Source: a bacterium
GTDB taxonomy: Bacteria > CAIWAD01
Direction of reading: 5' to 3'
Length of the DNA stretch: 64,000 nt
NCBI GenBank assembly: GCA_030429345.1
Contig: JAUIFJ010000006.1
Location: forward strand, 99,258 to 163,257
Below are positions 52,839 to 64,000 of the stretch, piece after piece. Both the position numbers and the translations under genes were made by a program. Under the pieces are notes generated by a model. It ran no database searches. It saw nothing but the letters and a program-made list of their open reading frames with translations, and had not been told where the DNA came from. Within the stretch, counting starts at the first letter, position 1, and the number at the start of each line of letters is the position of its first letter.

Positions 52839-54782
52839 GTGATCCAACGCTTCCTGCAGCGTCTCACCTTTTCCCTTGAGCGCTTCATCCTGCGCGGCGC
52901 CTTCCACCAGCTGCTGGTGGTCAGCGCGGTGATCCTGCTGATCTCGCTGGCCGCGGGCACGGTGGTCTACCTGAGCGTGCCGCAGTTCAACGATTATTCC
53001 GAATCCGTCTGGTGGGGCTTTCTGCGCCTCTCGGACCCCGGCTATCTCGGAGACGACGAGGGCACGATCGCCCGCGTGGTCTCGACGGTGGTCACGGTCC
53101 TCGGCTACGTGGTCTTCCTGGGCGCTCTGGTGGCGATCATGACCCAGGGGCTGGGGCGGCTGATGCGGCGCCTCGAATCGGGCACGACGCCGCTCTCGCT
53201 CAAGGGACACATCCTGGTGCTGGGCTGGACCTCGCGCACGGAATCGATCCTGCGCGAGCTGCTGCTCAGCGAAGGACGCATGCGGCGTTTCCTCGACCGC
53301 TTCGCGGCCCGCAAGCTGAAGATCGTCGTGCTGGTCGAGGAGGTGAGCCTGGAGCGGACCACCGAACTGCGCCAGGCCCTGGGCCCGCTCTGGGATCCCC
53401 AGGTGGTGATCCTGCGCATGGGCAGTCCCCTGCTGCCGGAACACCTGGACCGCGTCGATGTGCTGCACGCCTCGGCGATCATCCTGCCGGCCGGCGAAGC
53501 GAACCAGCTGAGCAGCGAAGCCCTGGACGCGCGCATGATCAAGACCGTTCTCTCCATCTCGCGGCGCGGCGAGGGCCTGAAACCCCTGCCGATCCTGACC
53601 GCCGAACTCTTCGACGCCCGCAAGACGGAGATCGCGCGCACCGCCTACCGCGGGGACATCGCCCTGATTCCCGGCGCGACCCTGATCAGCCGGCTGATGG
53701 CCCAGACCCTGCGGCATCCCGGGCTCTGCGCCCTGGCCGCCGAATTGCTGACACACGAAACGGGCAGCGAGATCTATTTGCGCGACAGCGCGGCCTGGAC
53801 CGGGCGGGCCTTCGGCGATCTGGCCGCGTACTACAAGGGCGCGATTCCGCTGGGCGTGCTGCGTCCGCGCGGCGAACAGCTGCTGCCCCTGCTCAACATG
53901 GATCCGGACGCGCTGCTCGAGCGCGGCGACCGCCTGGTCCTGCTGGCGGACAGCGAGGACTGCCTGGACCCCCTTCCCCGCCCCCGGGAGAGTACCAGGC
54001 AGGCAGTGGCGGCCACCGTCGAGGAAAGCGCGGCCAGGCGCCGGCGACGCATCCTGCTGCTCGGCTGGAGCCGCAAGCTGCCCGCGCTACTCGACGAATT
54101 GCAGAGCTACACCGAAGAGAGCTTCTCGCTGACCGTGGCCAGCCGGGTGCCGGAAGAGAATCGCCGCGAGTTCATCGAGCGCTACGCCGGCGCGACGGAC
54201 CGCGTCGAAGTCTCCCATCTGCAGCTGGACTACGCCCTGCCGCGCGAACTGGAAGCCCTGGACCCCGGCAGCTACGACAACGTGATCCTGCTCGCCGGCG
54301 AAGGCCTGCATTCCGGCGAGGATCCGGATTCGCGCACGCTCTCGGCCTGCCTGCTGCTGCAGAGCCTGCTGCCCCGCGAGGGCGGCCCGGAAGTGCTGGT
54401 GGAGCTGATCGATCCGGACAACCAGGACCTGCTCGCCGACCGCCCCGGGGAACGCATCGTCAGTCCGCAGATCCTGAGCCACATGCTGGCCCAGGTCACG
54501 CTGCGCCGGGATTTGTGGACCGTCTTCGAGGAGCTCTTCACGGTGGGCGGGGCGGAAATCGATTTCGTGCCCGTGGAGGCCTGCGGGCTGCCCATAGGCC
54601 AGGCCCTGCATTTCAGCGCGATCCGCGAGCAGCTGAAGGAACGCCGCTCCATCGCCCTGGGCTTGCAGCAGCGGCGGAAGGGCCGGCGGCAGCTGGCGCT
54701 CAATCCGGCGGATACCAGCCGCTGGGTGCTGGAGCCCGGCGACCGGGTGGTGATCCTCGGGCGCTACGAGGCGACCATCTGA
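52839..54782 (+). CDS. CASTOR/POLLUX-type ion channel with NAD-binding-like domains
   Basis: The 647-residue protein has two N-terminal helices (LLVVSAVILLISLAAGTVVYL; VVSTVVTVLGYVVFLGALVAIM) with a pore-like loop SVWWGFLRLSDPGYLGDDEGT between them, then two RCK-like Rossmann domains: GHILVLGWTSRTESILREL and RRILLLGWSRKLPALLDEL. The GWS/GWT motif and the DPGYLG loop fit the CASTOR/POLLUX group of cation channels (Ca2+ or K+). GTG start with AAAGGA upstream. It follows the small membrane gene by 32 bp. Confidence 0.85.
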   Translation: MIQRFLQRLTFSLERFILRGAFHQLLVVSAVILLISLAAGTVVYLSVPQFNDYSESVWWGFLRLSDPGYLGDDEGTIARVVSTVVTVLGYVVFLGALVAIMTQGLGRLMRRLESGTTPLSLKGHILVLGWTSRTESILRELLLSEGRMRRFLDRFAARKLKIVVLVEEVSLERTTELRQALGPLWDPQVVILRMGSPLLPEHLDRVDVLHASAIILPAGEANQLSSEALDARMIKTVLSISRRGEGLKPLPILTAELFDARKTEIARTAYRGDIALIPGATLISRLMAQTLRHPGLCALAAELLTHETGSEIYLRDSAAWTGRAFGDLAAYYKGAIPLGVLRPRGEQLLPLLNMDPDALLERGDRLVLLADSEDCLDPLPRPRESTRQAVAATVEESAARRRRRILLLGWSRKLPALLDELQSYTEESFSLTVASRVPEENRREFIERYAGATDRVEVSHLQLDYALPRELEALDPGSYDNVILLAGEGLHSGEDPDSRTLSACLLLQSLLPREGGPEVLVELIDPDNQDLLADRPGERIVSPQILSHMLAQVTLRRDLWTVFEELFTVGGAEIDFVPVEACGLPIGQALHFSAIREQLKERRSIALGLQQRRKGRRQLALNPADTSRWVLEPGDRVVILGRYEATI

Positions 54783-54959
54783 ACTACCGGATACTCCTCC
54801 TTTACCTGTCCGTGTGCGGGACAGAACCGCCGATCACACTTCGCTTGCACAAACTCTGTTCGTGCGGAAACAGATTCGCCCGAACTTGGTAGCATATTCC
54901 TGAAGCGCAGCCGCGCACTCGACACACTTGCATTCATCAATTGAACAGGAATCCACTGC

Positions 54960-56345
54960 TTGAAGATCCCTTTGCGGACCCGCCATGCTACCGCCCATCT
55001 GCTATTACTCGTGTTGCTGGCGGCCTGCGCGGGCTCCCTGCCTCCGCTGCCGCTGCAGGAGGACTTGCCCGGCGGCTTCTCGGAGAGCGGGCAGGACCCG
55101 CTCCCGGAAAGCTGGTGGAAGCACTTCGGCACGCCCGCACTGGATTCCCTGGTCGAAGTCACGCTGGCGGAGAACCACGAGCTGGCCGGGGCGATTGCCG
55201 GCTTGCGCGCCGCCGAGGCATTGAGGCGACGCGCAGGGGCGGATCGCCTGCCCTCCGTCGAAGCCGGTGCCGGAGCGCAGGGCACACGCTCCCCTTCGTC
55301 CGCGGCCGAAGGGGAAAGCGTGTCGGCGGAACTGGGCGTAGCCTGGGAAGTGGACCTGTGGGGCCGCCTGGCCTCAGCCCATGCGGCCGAATCCTTTCGT
55401 GCGCAGTCACAGGCCGAAGACCTGCGAGCCCTGCGCCTGTTGCTGAGCGCCGAGACCGTCGAGGCCTGGTTCACACTGGCCCGGGCCCTGGCAACCCTGG
55501 ACTTGCTCGAAGACCACCTGCGGACAGGCCGGCAACAGGAAGAACTGCTGCGTCTGCGCCTGGGCACCGACAGCCGCAGCGCCGACCTGTTCCGGCAACA
55601 GGGAGAGCTGGCCGCCCTGCGCCGGCTGCAGGCCGAGACCCGCGTCAATGCCGAACAGTGGCAGCATCGCCTTGCCCTGCTGGGCGGCCAACCGCCCACG
55701 GGCCTCGCGATGAGCACTAGGCCTCCCCTGCCCGCCCTGCCGCCCCTTCCCGCCGCCGGTCTGCCCGCGGCGCTGGTCGAGCGCCGACCGGATGTACGCG
55801 CCGCCCGCCTGCAGCTGCTGGCCAGCGACCGCGACCTGGCCGTGGCCCTGCGCGAGCGCTTTCCGCGCCTCACCCTGGGCTTGAGCCTGGAAGACGCGGC
55901 CGAAGCGCCTTCCGAGCTCTTCCAGGACTGGCTGGCGACCCTGGCCGCCGACCTGAGCCTGCCGCTCTTCGCCGGCGGCCGTCTGCAGGCCGAAGCCGAT
56001 CGCCGCGAGGCCCTGCGCGCGCAGCACTTGTGGACCTATCGTCAAACCGTCCTGCAGGCCTTTCTGGAAGTGGAAGACGCGCTGGCCGGCGAGCGCGCCG
56101 CGCGGGAGGCCCTGCAGCACCTGGAAGAGCAACGACAGCTTGCCGGCCGCACCTTCGAGCTGGTGGATTTCGGCTATCGCAACGGCAGCGAAAGTTTCCT
56201 GGAAGTCCTGCGCGCGCGGGAGAGCCTGCAAGACCTGGATCGATCGCTGATCGCGGCGCGGGCCGACTGCCTGCTCCAGCGACTGCGCCTGTGCCGCGCG
56301 CTGGGCGGTGGCCCTCAGGCCGCTGAAGAAGGAGAGCACCCATGA
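54960..56345 (+). CDS. Outer-membrane efflux lipoprotein (TolC/OprM/NodT family)
   Basis: The 461-residue product is the outer-membrane channel of the RND pump encoded next. The signal peptide ends in a lipobox (LVLLAAC, Cys23). Family features: LPESWWKHFGTPALDSLVEVTLAENHELAGA, SAELGVAWEVDLWGRL, and LVERRPDVRAARLQL. Start is TTG with CAGGA upstream; no ATG is near. The stop overlaps the adaptor ATG by ATGA. The 177-bp gap upstream of it shows no gene. Confidence 0.92.
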   Translation: MKIPLRTRHATAHLLLLVLLAACAGSLPPLPLQEDLPGGFSESGQDPLPESWWKHFGTPALDSLVEVTLAENHELAGAIAGLRAAEALRRRAGADRLPSVEAGAGAQGTRSPSSAAEGESVSAELGVAWEVDLWGRLASAHAAESFRAQSQAEDLRALRLLLSAETVEAWFTLARALATLDLLEDHLRTGRQQEELLRLRLGTDSRSADLFRQQGELAALRRLQAETRVNAEQWQHRLALLGGQPPTGLAMSTRPPLPALPPLPAAGLPAALVERRPDVRAARLQLLASDRDLAVALRERFPRLTLGLSLEDAAEAPSELFQDWLATLAADLSLPLFAGGRLQAEADRREALRAQHLWTYRQTVLQAFLEVEDALAGERAAREALQHLEEQRQLAGRTFELVDFGYRNGSESFLEVLRARESLQDLDRSLIAARADCLLQRLRLCRALGGGPQAAEEGEHP

Positions 56346-57480
56346 CACACGCCCGTACCGCCCTGGCCTGCTGCGGCATCTTCCTGGCGGCGGCCGCTCT
56401 GCTGTTGCTGATCTATACCAGCGAACCCCGCGCCGAACGCAGCGGAGCCGTGCGCGAAACCGCGGTGCCGGTGCGCCTGGCAGTCGCCGAGCGCGGCGAC
56501 TGGCGGCCGCGGCTGGCAGCCAGCGGGCAGGTGGAGCCGGCCCGGGAAATCGAGCTGGCGGCGCGGGTCGGCGGCCAGGTGCTGGAAGTCAATCCGGTCT
56601 TTGCTCCGGGCGCGCTGCTGAAGAAGGGCGATTGGGTGCTGAGCATCGATCCGGCCGACTACCGCAATCGTCTGGCCGAGAGGCGCGGCGCGCTGGCCGA
56701 AGCCGAGGCGCAGCTGGCCCTGGAAGAAGGCCGCAGCGAAGTCGCCCGGAGGGACTATGAACTGCTGGGCGAGGATCTGCCGCCTGCACGGCGGGCGCTG
56801 GTCCTGCGGGAACCGCAGCTCGAAGCCGCCCGGGCGGCTGTCGAGGCGGCGCGTGGCGCCCTGCGCCAGGCCGGGCTGGACCTGGAGCGTTGCCGTGTGA
56901 CAGCGCCCTTCGACGCCCTGGTGCTGGAGCAGGCGGCCTTCGAGGGCACGCAGGTCTCGGCCGGAAGCCCTCTGGGACGCCTGGCCGGCACGCGCGAGTA
57001 CCGGGTCTCGCTCAGCCTGCCCCTGGCGCGGTTGCCCTGGATCGAGCTGCCGGCAGACGACGAGGCGGGTGCCGCCGTCCGCCTGCGGCAGCGCAGCGCC
57101 TGGGCCGAAGGGGAGAGCCGCCGGGGCGAAGTCTTCCGGCTGCTGGGCGAACTGGGCGGTGAGACACGCATGGCCCGCCTGCTGGTCAGCGTCGCCGATC
57201 CCCTCTCCTCCGCAGAGGGGCCGCCCCTGCTGCTGGGGAGCTACGTGGAAGCGGAAGTCGAAGGGCGGCTCCTCCAGGACTGCGTGCGCCTTCGACGCGA
57301 GCACCTGCGCGCCGGCGACAGGGTCTGGCTGTATACGGAAGGCGTTCTCGAGTTCCGTCGGGTCAGGGTCCTGCTGCGGGACGCCTCCTTCGTCTACCTC
57401 TCCGAAGGACTGGAGGGCGGGGAGCAGGTCGTTGTCACCAACCTGGCGCGCGTCCGCGAAGGCGCGGCCCTGAGGCCCCT

Positions 57481-57484
<4 letters not shown>
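56342..57484 (+). CDS. RND efflux periplasmic adaptor (membrane fusion protein)
   Basis: The 380-residue product links the RND pump to the outer-membrane channel. It has an N-terminal membrane anchor ([16 protein letters not shown]), a biotinyl-lipoyl-like half ([22 protein letters not shown]), an alpha hairpin of coiled coil about residues 110-165 ([29 protein letters not shown]) and the second half motif [15 protein letters not shown]. The gene overlaps both neighbours, so the three pump genes are translated together. Confidence 0.93.
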
Positions 57485-60582
<3,098 letters not shown>

Positions 60583-60740
60583 GCTTCGATTCTTGCGCTT
60601 GGATCTTCGCACTGTAATCGGGGCTGCCCTTTTCCCTGCCTATCTTGCCAATGCGACGCGAAAGACAATTCTTTCGTGAAGACTTCCACCACTGCGAACA
60701 GGACATTCTACCCTTCACACCCGAAAGAAGGATCGACCCC

Positions 60741-61466
60741 ATGAGCACCGAAACTGTCGGCGAGGCACGGATCCTCGTCATTGAGGACGAAAGCGACCTG
60801 GCCAAGCTCCTGAGCCTGCACCTGGCCGACCAGGGCTATCGCGTCGAGACCCGCGGCGACGGTCCGGGTGGCCTCGAGGCCGCTGCCAGCGGCGAGTTCC
60901 AGCTGGTCGTCCTCGATATCATGCTGCCCGGCATGAACGGCTTCAATGTCTGCCGCGAGATCCGCAGGAAGAACACCCAGCTGCCTATCCTGATGCTGAC
61001 CAGCAAGACCGAGGAACTGGACAAGGTGCTGGGCCTCGAGCTGGGCGCGGACGACTACATGACCAAGCCCTTCTCGATCCGCGAGCTGGTGGCGCGGGTC
61101 AAGGCCCTGCTGCGGCGCAGCGACCTGGGCGGGAAGGATGCCGGCTCGGAAGAGGATAGCGTGCTGCAGCGCGGCGAGCTTTGCATCGACACACGCAGGC
61201 GTCGTGTGACAATCGGAACACGCGCCATCGAGCTGACGACCCGCGAATTCGACCTGCTGCTGCTTTTCGCCCGCAATCCCGGCACCGCCTTTTCGCGGCA
61301 GGAGCTGCTGGACAAGGTCTGGGGCTACCAATACGGCGGCTACAGCCACACGGTCAACTCGCACATCAACCGCATTCGCAACAAGATCGAGGAAGACCCG
61401 GCCAAGCCCGTCTGGATCGAGACTGTCTGGGGCCTGGGCTATCGCTTCCGCGAGGAGGACGCCTGA
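60741..61466 (+). CDS. OmpR-family response regulator
   Basis: The 241-residue protein has a receiver domain with acidic pocket VIEDES, phospho-acceptor D59 in VLDIMLPG, T87 and K109 (YMTKPF), and a winged-helix DNA-binding domain (ELTTREFDLLLLFARNPGTAFSRQELLDKVWG ... VWGLGYRF). The ATG is picked because AAGGA precedes it and the family N-terminus starts here; the frame stays open further up. TGATG overlap with the kinase. It follows the RND operon by 158 bp on the same strand, so it may control the pump. Confidence 0.95.
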   Translation: MSTETVGEARILVIEDESDLAKLLSLHLADQGYRVETRGDGPGGLEAAASGEFQLVVLDIMLPGMNGFNVCREIRRKNTQLPILMLTSKTEELDKVLGLELGADDYMTKPFSIRELVARVKALLRRSDLGGKDAGSEEDSVLQRGELCIDTRRRRVTIGTRAIELTTREFDLLLLFARNPGTAFSRQELLDKVWGYQYGGYSHTVNSHINRIRNKIEEDPAKPVWIETVWGLGYRFREEDA

Positions 61467-62944
61467 TGTTCAGTTTGAGTCACAGTTTCAGCGCCCGTCT
61501 CTCCGCGCTCTTCCTGGTCCTGATCCTGGGCCTCGGCGTATCCCTCACCGTGTTGACGATCCAGTCGATGGTGATGTTCAACGAGGAGACCGAGCAGAAG
61601 CTCAACCGCACCCTGGCGCACCAGATGGCCATGGAGTTTGCCCCCTTCGTGCAGGATTCCGTGGATCACGAGTCCATCGAGGAGCGCATTGCCTACCTGA
61701 CTGGCATCAACCGCCGCATCGAGATCTATCTGCTCGGCGGCGACGGCATGATCAAGGCCTCCTTCATCCATGAAGGACAGGAGCTGAAGAGGGATCGCAT
61801 CGATACCGCCCCGCTGGAGGACTTCGTCGCCGGCAAGGAAGTGCCGATCGCGGGGGATGATCCCCTTTCGCCGGACCGCCGCAAGCCCTTCTCCGCCTCC
61901 AGGATCAGCATGATGGGCATGGATGGCTGCTGGCTTTACGTGATCCTTGGCGGCCAGGAGGTGGAGTCGACGGCGGGCATGCTGCGCAACAGCTATATCT
62001 TCAAGACCACCCTGCGCGGCCTGCTGCTGATCCTGCTGGTGGCGGCGATCGTCGGCTTCGTGCTCTTCTACTGGATGACAGGCCGTCTGCGATCGCTGAG
62101 TCACACGATCCAGGAGTTCCGCCGCGGGAAGACGGCGGCCCGCTCCCGTGTCAGCGGGCAGGACGAGATCGGCGTACTTGGCCAGAACTTCAACGAGATG
62201 GCCGACACGATCGTCGCCAACATGGAGGACCTGCGCAACACGGATCGCCTGCGCCGCGAACTGATCGCCAATGTGAGCCACGACCTGCGCAGCCCGTTGT
62301 CTACCATTCAGGGCTACCTGGAAACGGCCTTGATGAAGCAGGACGAGCTCTCCCGCGACCAGCTGCGCGAGTACCTGGACATCGGCTTGAAGAACACGAG
62401 CAGCCTCAATGGACTTGTCTCACAGCTCTTCGAGCTGAGCAAGCTGGACGCGAAGCAGGTCGAGCCGGAGATGGAGCACTTCAACCTGGCCGAGCTGCTG
62501 CAGGACCTCGTGATGCAGTTCGGCGAGCGCGCGCGCCAGGCGGGCGTCGAGCTCGAACTCGAGCACCCCGGCGAGCTGGACGCCGTATACGCTGACATCG
62601 GCCTGGTCGAGCGCGTGCTGGGCAACCTGATCGACAACGCCATCAAGTATACGCCGGAAGGCGGCAAGGTCTTCGTCAAGCCGGCGAACACGGTGGAAGG
62701 CGTGCGCATCGAGGTCCGGGATACGGGCAGCGGCATTCCCGAGGAGGACCTGCCGCACATCTTCGAGCGCTTCTACCGGGTGGAGAAAAGCCGCGGCCGG
62801 GGCCGCGGCGGGGCCGGCCTGGGACTGTCGATCTGCAAGAAGATCGTCGAACTGCACGGCAGCGCGCTGAGCGTTGAGAGCAGGCCCAGCGAGGGCACGG
62901 CCTTCGGCTTCACCCTGCCGCGAGCGACCATGGCGTCGGCCTAG
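61466..62944 (+). CDS. Sensor histidine kinase with HAMP domain
   Basis: The 492-residue kinase partners the response regulator. Two membrane helices (about 12-33 and 177-199) flank a periplasmic sensor domain of about 140 residues; a HAMP linker follows, then the dimerisation/phospho-acceptor helix with H272 in NVSHDLRSPLSTIQGYLE and an ATPase domain with N box NLIDNAIKYTPEGG, DTGSGIPEEDLPHIFERFYRVEKSRG and GAGLGLSICKKIV. The signal sensed is unknown. GAGGAGG precedes the start. Confidence 0.95.
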   Translation: MFSLSHSFSARLSALFLVLILGLGVSLTVLTIQSMVMFNEETEQKLNRTLAHQMAMEFAPFVQDSVDHESIEERIAYLTGINRRIEIYLLGGDGMIKASFIHEGQELKRDRIDTAPLEDFVAGKEVPIAGDDPLSPDRRKPFSASRISMMGMDGCWLYVILGGQEVESTAGMLRNSYIFKTTLRGLLLILLVAAIVGFVLFYWMTGRLRSLSHTIQEFRRGKTAARSRVSGQDEIGVLGQNFNEMADTIVANMEDLRNTDRLRRELIANVSHDLRSPLSTIQGYLETALMKQDELSRDQLREYLDIGLKNTSSLNGLVSQLFELSKLDAKQVEPEMEHFNLAELLQDLVMQFGERARQAGVELELEHPGELDAVYADIGLVERVLGNLIDNAIKYTPEGGKVFVKPANTVEGVRIEVRDTGSGIPEEDLPHIFERFYRVEKSRGRGRGGAGLGLSICKKIVELHGSALSVESRPSEGTAFGFTLPRATMASA

Positions 62945-62981
62945 CCGATCCGGAAGCGGCTTCGGCCGACAGTCCGGCTAG
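62941..62981. terminator. Structured convergent junction containing both stop codons
   Basis: CTAGCCG and CGGCTAG pair across the 33-bp gap between the kinase and the DUF4412-like gene, and an inner CCGGAAGC/GCTTCGG pair adds to the stem with a bulge. Both stop codons lie in the outer arms. No U run follows. Confidence 0.4.
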
Positions 62982-63808
62982 CGCTCCATCATCAGGTCCA
63001 TGATGGAAACGGTCTTGGCATCGGCGGGCGGACGAAGGAAAGCCTCTTCCAGCTCGGACTCACCGACTTTTTGCAAGGTGGACGTGCTTTGCTTCATGCC
63101 GTTCTGGTAGTGCACCTGGCGCACGGGAAGGCCTTCGTAGTCCGACTCTTCCATTTCCTCGCCGATGCGGGCCATGAACTCTTCCATGGACTGGATCAAG
63201 TGCCCCTCGGCGGCGCCCAGGCCCAGCTCGCCCGGCGTGGTCGACCAGACTTCCTGGCTAAGCGCATCTCCCAGCGTGGCCCGATAGTGGGCGCAGCTCA
63301 AGCCGTTTACGTCCACATTTTCGTCCACTTTCTGCCAGGTCGGGTCGCTGCCGGCTACTTCGCCCATCGTGCCCAGCCCGGCCATGCCGGGAATTCCGCC
63401 ACCACCACCCAGGTATTGGTCCATAGCAGCCCGGTCTTCTGCACTCATGTGCTGCCGCGCTTCTTTCAGTGCATCCTGCAGCATGTCCTGCGCGTTGGCC
63501 AGATCCTGCTGTGTCACACCGGTGGCGGCCATCTGCTGCTTGACCTGGCCCTTCATGTTCTGGATGTCCTCTTCCGTCACACGACTGACGCGATTGCTTT
63601 CGCGGTCGTAAACGGAGAAGGCCCCTGCCCTGGCGTCGTGGAAGAAGAGCCAGCCGCCGCTTCCCTCCTCCACGCGCAGGAGATCGCCCTGGATCCAGAT
63701 CTGGGTGATCTCCTCGAGGTTCTCGAGGTGGTTGACGGTCGTCTCGCGGAAGTGGTGGCCGGCATGAAGTGTGGCGGCCAGGATGGGAATCAGCAGAAGT
63801 GCGCGCAT
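62978..63808 (-). CDS. Secreted DUF4412-like protein
   Basis: The 276-residue product has a short signal peptide (MRALLLIPILAATLHA). The mature part begins GHHFRETTVNH and reads EITQIWIQGDLLRVEEG, FFHDARAGAFSVYDRESNRVSRV, in the manner of DUF4412 periplasmic proteins that carry such a barrel-like start; a Gln/Glu/Met-rich helical middle and a GGGGGIPGM loop follow. Function unknown. The ATG listed begins the signal peptide; a further upstream in-frame start would not. Confidence 0.75.
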   Translation of the reverse strand: MRALLLIPILAATLHAGHHFRETTVNHLENLEEITQIWIQGDLLRVEEGSGGWLFFHDARAGAFSVYDRESNRVSRVTEEDIQNMKGQVKQQMAATGVTQQDLANAQDMLQDALKEARQHMSAEDRAAMDQYLGGGGGIPGMAGLGTMGEVAGSDPTWQKVDENVDVNGLSCAHYRATLGDALSQEVWSTTPGELGLGAAEGHLIQSMEEFMARIGEEMEESDYEGLPVRQVHYQNGMKQSTSTLQKVGESELEEAFLRPPADAKTVSIMDLMMER

Positions 63809-63857
63809 GGGGTTCCTCGTTTCTGGATGGACATGGCACCTATATACCATAGAGAGA

Positions 63858-63889
63858 GAAGCCCCGGCATCTTTCGATACCGGGGCTTC
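63858..63889 (-). terminator. rRNA operon terminator
   Basis: On the minus strand, downstream of the 5S gene: a 14-bp stem (ten perfect pairs GAAGCCCCGG/CCGGGGCTTC, one U-G, then AUC/GAU) closed by a GAAA tetraloop, followed by the pyrimidine run TCTCTCTCTAT. Confidence 0.8.
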
Positions 63890-63895
63890 ATAAAA

Positions 63896-64000
63896 CCAGG
63901 CGGCGTCCTACTCTCCCACACAATCGCTCATGCAGTACCATCGGCGCTGGCGGGCTTAACTGCTCTGTTCGGGATGGGAAGAGGTGTCTCCCCGCCGCCA
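63896..64000 (-). rRNA. rrf: 5S ribosomal RNA (5' end off the window)
   Basis: On the minus strand the sequence contains the conserved CCCATCCCGAAC, AGTTAAGCCC, GCCGATGGTACT and GGGAGAGTAGG blocks in the right order and ends GACGCCGCC. About 105 nt are visible; only the first dozen or so bases of the usual ~115 should be missing. The 23S and 16S genes would lie to the right, outside the window. Confidence 0.93.

Overview
The window is GC-rich bacterial chromosome (coding regions look to be in the low-to-mid 60s % GC) with short intergenic gaps, many 4-base ATGA/GTGA stop-start overlaps and frequent GTG/TTG starts. Four secreted proteins end in a FlgD-Ig/Por-type C-terminal sorting module (NPFNP...TTL...YD..GR...G.Y..R), which is typical of the FCB group and of related uncultured phyla such as Eisenbacteria, Krumholzibacteriota or Latescibacterota. 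A Gram-negative envelope is shown by an outer-membrane efflux lipoprotein, two beta-barrel-like proteins and an RND pump. The exact phylum is inference.

Layout. 1-3.8 kb: yebC-ruvC-ruvA-ruvB-queA, a recombination and tRNA-modification operon. 4.0-6.6 kb: a YhgN/MarC membrane protein that appears to start at AUC, then a methyltransferase and a metallophosphoesterase. 6.6-7.1 kb: a 0.5-kb non-coding element with 40-bp inverted ends. 7.1-15.8 kb: tsaD coupled to a von Willebrand membrane protein, a small secreted protein, a YbbR-domain protein, an SDR, a membrane protein, a beta-barrel protein and a Crp/Fnr regulator. 15.9-20.3 kb: a porin-like protein and a large arylsulfotransferase-like/Lcl fusion. 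20.7-23.1 kb: a bacterial SLC12-type cotransporter.

23.1-32.6 kb is an accessory island of lower GC. It holds an FGE-sulfatase-domain secreted protein and a beta-helix secreted protein with nearly identical promoter/leader regions, a truncated second copy of the trkH 3' half, an IS3-family remnant whose end abuts that copy, another secreted protein and 0.8 kb of apparently empty DNA.

32.6-41.9 kb is core again: pfp-serS-(148-aa orphan)-trkA-trkH read as one tightly packed unit, then a cupin, a MORN-type protein, rodA and a VC0807-like membrane protein. 42.1-48.4 kb: four secreted proteins carrying sorting tails, two of them tandem paralogues with matching terminators. 48.5-54.8 kb: monomeric isocitrate dehydrogenase, a VOC protein, and a cation unit (CDF exporter, small membrane protein, CASTOR/POLLUX-like channel). 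55.0-62.9 kb: a tripartite RND efflux operon followed by an OmpR/histidine-kinase pair that may control it. The right edge has a DUF4412-like secreted protein and the 3' part of a 5S rRNA gene with its terminator; the rest of that rRNA operon lies beyond the window.

I found no CRISPR array, prophage, tRNA gene or obvious new defence system. The most informative signals are the AUC start, the trkH duplication/IS junction, the shared promoter-leader pair in the island, and several well-formed inverted repeats.
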